Below, piece after piece: positions 4,538 through 6,245 of a stretch of DNA of 6,245 nt. Position 1 is the first letter of the stretch, and every line of letters begins with the position of its first letter. The position numbers and the translations under genes are program-made. The notes under the pieces were generated by a model. It was not told where the DNA came from. It ran no database searches and saw nothing but the letters and a program-made list of their open reading frames with translations. Origin of the DNA: Puia dinghuensis (lineage in GTDB: Bacteria; Bacteroidota; Bacteroidia; Chitinophagales; Chitinophagaceae). The stretch spans positions 1 through 6,245 of the forward strand of contig JAMFRX010000568.1 of the NCBI GenBank assembly GCA_026224995.1, read 5' to 3'.

Positions 4538-6245
4538 TTGAGCAACCCTGTGGTATCCATTCTTACCTCTTTCTACGAAGATATAGTCTATTCCGGACTA
4601 AGGGATGAATATACCCCTGCCAAGAAGAAGAAGACGATCCGTTTCAACCAGTTCATCCTGCTGATCCTGGTTGCCCACTTTGTCTGCGTCATCAGCTATT
4701 TCTATTTCGGCCTCTATATCAGCGCGCTCATCAACCTGAGCGCCGCCTATATTTTCATCATGGCCTATCACCTCAACCTGCGAAAGCAATATTTGCTGGC
4801 CAGGGTGGTATCCGTGCTGAACCTGAATTTCTACCTGGCTATCATGAACTATATGGAAGGGCTGAAGGCGGGAGAATACCTGTTCTTCTTCCCCTACTTC
4901 CTGATCATGACCTTCATCATCAGCTTCACCAGGAACCTGAGAGAGCTGGTCTTCGCTTATCTTATGACGATAGCCTGCATTTTGTTCTGTTTTTACCTTT
5001 GTCCGCAGGAGAACCATTACCAGGTCCACATAGCGCATATGTTTGGCAGGCTGTATGATAGCAACCTGGTGCTTTCCCTGCTGCTCACCACCTTCTTCTC
5101 CTTCGCCATCGTCCGGATCAACCGAAACAACGAAGAAGCCATCATGAAGGAAAAGCAATTCGTCGATACGATCTATAACACTTCACTGGACGGCGTATTC
5201 ATCCTGGATGCAGAAGCGCTGGTGATCACCGATTGTAATAACCGCGCAATAGAGCTGCTGGAGATCGAAGATAAAAAACAGATAGTCGGCGCTCCCATGG
5301 ACAGCCTCTTTACAAAGGAGCATATCCAGCTGTTCCGGGCCGTAGAGATGAAATCCCCCGAAGAGCATGCCAACAGCTGGCAGGGCGAGCTGGCCCTGAC
5401 CAGCAAAAAGGATAATACGGTATTTGCATTCGTCAACGTGGTCTCATTCTATGACAATGCCCGGCATTTCTGGAAGATCAGCATCCTGGATATCTCCGAG
5501 ATAAAGATGACGCAGTTTGAGCTTATGAAGGCCAAGCAAAAGGCCGAGACGGCTTCCAAGGCCAAGAGTAGGTTCCTGTCCAATATGAGCCACGAGCTGC
5601 GTACGCCCCTGAATGGCATCATCGGCGCCTCCAATCTGCTGATGCAGGAGCAATACCTCCCTGAACAGCTGTCCCACCTCGAGATACTGAAATTCTCTTC
5701 GGAACATATGATGGTCCTGATCAACGAGATCCTGGACTTCAACAAAATAGAATCGGGCCGGTTTGAGCTCGAGAACGTACCCGTCAATATGCGGGCCTTC
5801 CTCCGGAAGCTAGAGACGCAGTTCTCCGTCCAGGCCCACTCCAAGGGGCTGCTCTTCCTGGTGGATATCGACGAGAACCTGGAATCGGAGTTCCTCACCG
5901 ACGAGACCCGGCTCAACCAGATCCTCAGCAACCTGCTTTCGAATGCCATCAAATTCACACACACCGGCGGCATTACCCTTGGCGCGCGGAAGATCTCTTC
6001 CACCAGCAAGAAGTCGGTGGTCCAGTTTATGGTGCAGGACACCGGCATCGGCATCCCGGCACATAAGCAGCAGGAGGTCTTCGACAGCTTTACCCAGGCG
6101 GATACCGATACGACCCGAAAATATGGCGGCACCGGCCTTGGCCTGGCCATCAGCAAGAAGCTGGTAAGCCTCTTCTCCGGCGAGCTTCAGCTCCAAAGCG
6201 AAGAGGGGAAGGGCAGCACCTTCTATTTCACCCTGGAATTGGAGA
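4538..6245 (+). CDS. Membrane PAS-containing sensor histidine kinase, truncated by the window end (possibly hybrid)
   Basis: At least 569 residues are visible and the frame is still open at the right edge. After a ~35-residue cytoplasmic start there are about six hydrophobic segments (roughly 37-57, 60-78, 88-104, 112-130, 137-155, 177-193) with very short loops, then a PAS-like domain (about 205-325; FVDTIYNTSLDGVFILD) and a short coiled linker rich in Lys, Ala and Glu. HisKA follows with FLSNMSHELRTPLNGIIG, phospho-acceptor His352. The HATPase domain shows the N box SNLLSNAIKF (Asn465, Asn469), G1 DTGIGIP (Asp501), an F box FDSFTQ and G2 GGTGLGLAISKKL from residue 530. It autophosphorylates on His and should pass phosphate to a receiver. 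This HisKA/HATPase type is commonly followed by a receiver domain, which would lie beyond 6245. An in-frame stop at 4514-4516 and no ATG before 4760 make TTG 4538 (MSNPVVSILTSFYED) the best start; GTG 4550 is possible. The signal sensed is unknown. Confidence 0.92.
   Translation, partial: MSNPVVSILTSFYEDIVYSGLRDEYTPAKKKKTIRFNQFILLILVAHFVCVISYFYFGLYISALINLSAAYIFIMAYHLNLRKQYLLARVVSVLNLNFYLAIMNYMEGLKAGEYLFFFPYFLIMTFIISFTRNLRELVFAYLMTIACILFCFYLCPQENHYQVHIAHMFGRLYDSNLVLSLLLTTFFSFAIVRINRNNEEAIMKEKQFVDTIYNTSLDGVFILDAEALVITDCNNRAIELLEIEDKKQIVGAPMDSLFTKEHIQLFRAVEMKSPEEHANSWQGELALTSKKDNTVFAFVNVVSFYDNARHFWKISILDISEIKMTQFELMKAKQKAETASKAKSRFLSNMSHELRTPLNGIIGASNLLMQEQYLPEQLSHLEILKFSSEHMMVLINEILDFNKIESGRFELENVPVNMRAFLRKLETQFSVQAHSKGLLFLVDIDENLESEFLTDETRLNQILSNLLSNAIKFTHTGGITLGARKISSTSKKSVVQFMVQDTGIGIPAHKQQEVFDSFTQADTDTTRKYGGTGLGLAISKKLVSLFSGELQLQSEEGKGSTFYFTLELE

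Noticed and set aside
4598..5158. 186-residue antisense open frame opposite the kinase membrane region
   Set aside because: Its composition (Glu-, Gln-, Asp- and Val-rich, no motif) is the expected antisense reading of Leu/Ile/Phe-rich membrane codons; the + strand carries the clear kinase domains.
5449..6156. 235-residue antisense open frame opposite the HisKA/HATPase region
   Set aside because: It is Ser/Arg/Leu-rich with no family resemblance, while the opposite strand contains unmistakable kinase motifs.

Overview
The window reads as chromosomal DNA of a Bacteroidota bacterium, plausibly from the Chitinophagales. The reasons are the protein styles (an AlgI-like MBOAT followed by a small SGNH-like partner, and a PAS/HisKA kinase with a separate HPt protein), the absence of convincing Shine-Dalgarno sites, and the moderately GC-rich codon use. 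The lineage is inferred from family resemblance only. No RNA genes, CRISPR arrays, insertion sequences or origins were seen.

Left edge (1-488, + strand): the first ~127 bases encode a piece of the NAD(P)-binding half of FolD. They switch abruptly, with a frame change, into the last third of a PA0069-type radical SAM protein. The switch lies inside a perfect 16-bp GC palindrome (120-135). It is either a real rearrangement that broke both genes or an assembly/chimera artefact. The radical SAM tail ends at 488.

Positions 447-2845 (- strand): a two-gene unit encodes an AlgI-like membrane-bound O-acyltransferase followed, 5 nt after its stop, by a membrane-anchored SGNH-like protein. This is the usual layout of an exopolysaccharide O-acetylation module. 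The SGNH gene runs 42 nt into the end of the radical SAM gene, tail to tail.

Positions 2934-4058 (+ strand): a complete class I/II PLP-dependent aminotransferase is divergent from the MBOAT gene across 88 bp. Its end overlaps the end of the next gene by 14 nt.

Positions 4045-6245: a stand-alone HPt phosphotransfer protein (- strand) and a multi-pass membrane PAS histidine kinase (+ strand, cut by the window end) are transcribed divergently from a 103-bp AT-rich gap. They probably belong to one phosphorelay, with a receiver domain lying beyond the window, either fused to the kinase or separate.

The window is almost fully coding, with no gene-free stretch over 300 bp. I see no clear novel system. 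The items most worth checking are the folD/radical SAM junction and the kinase/HPt pair.
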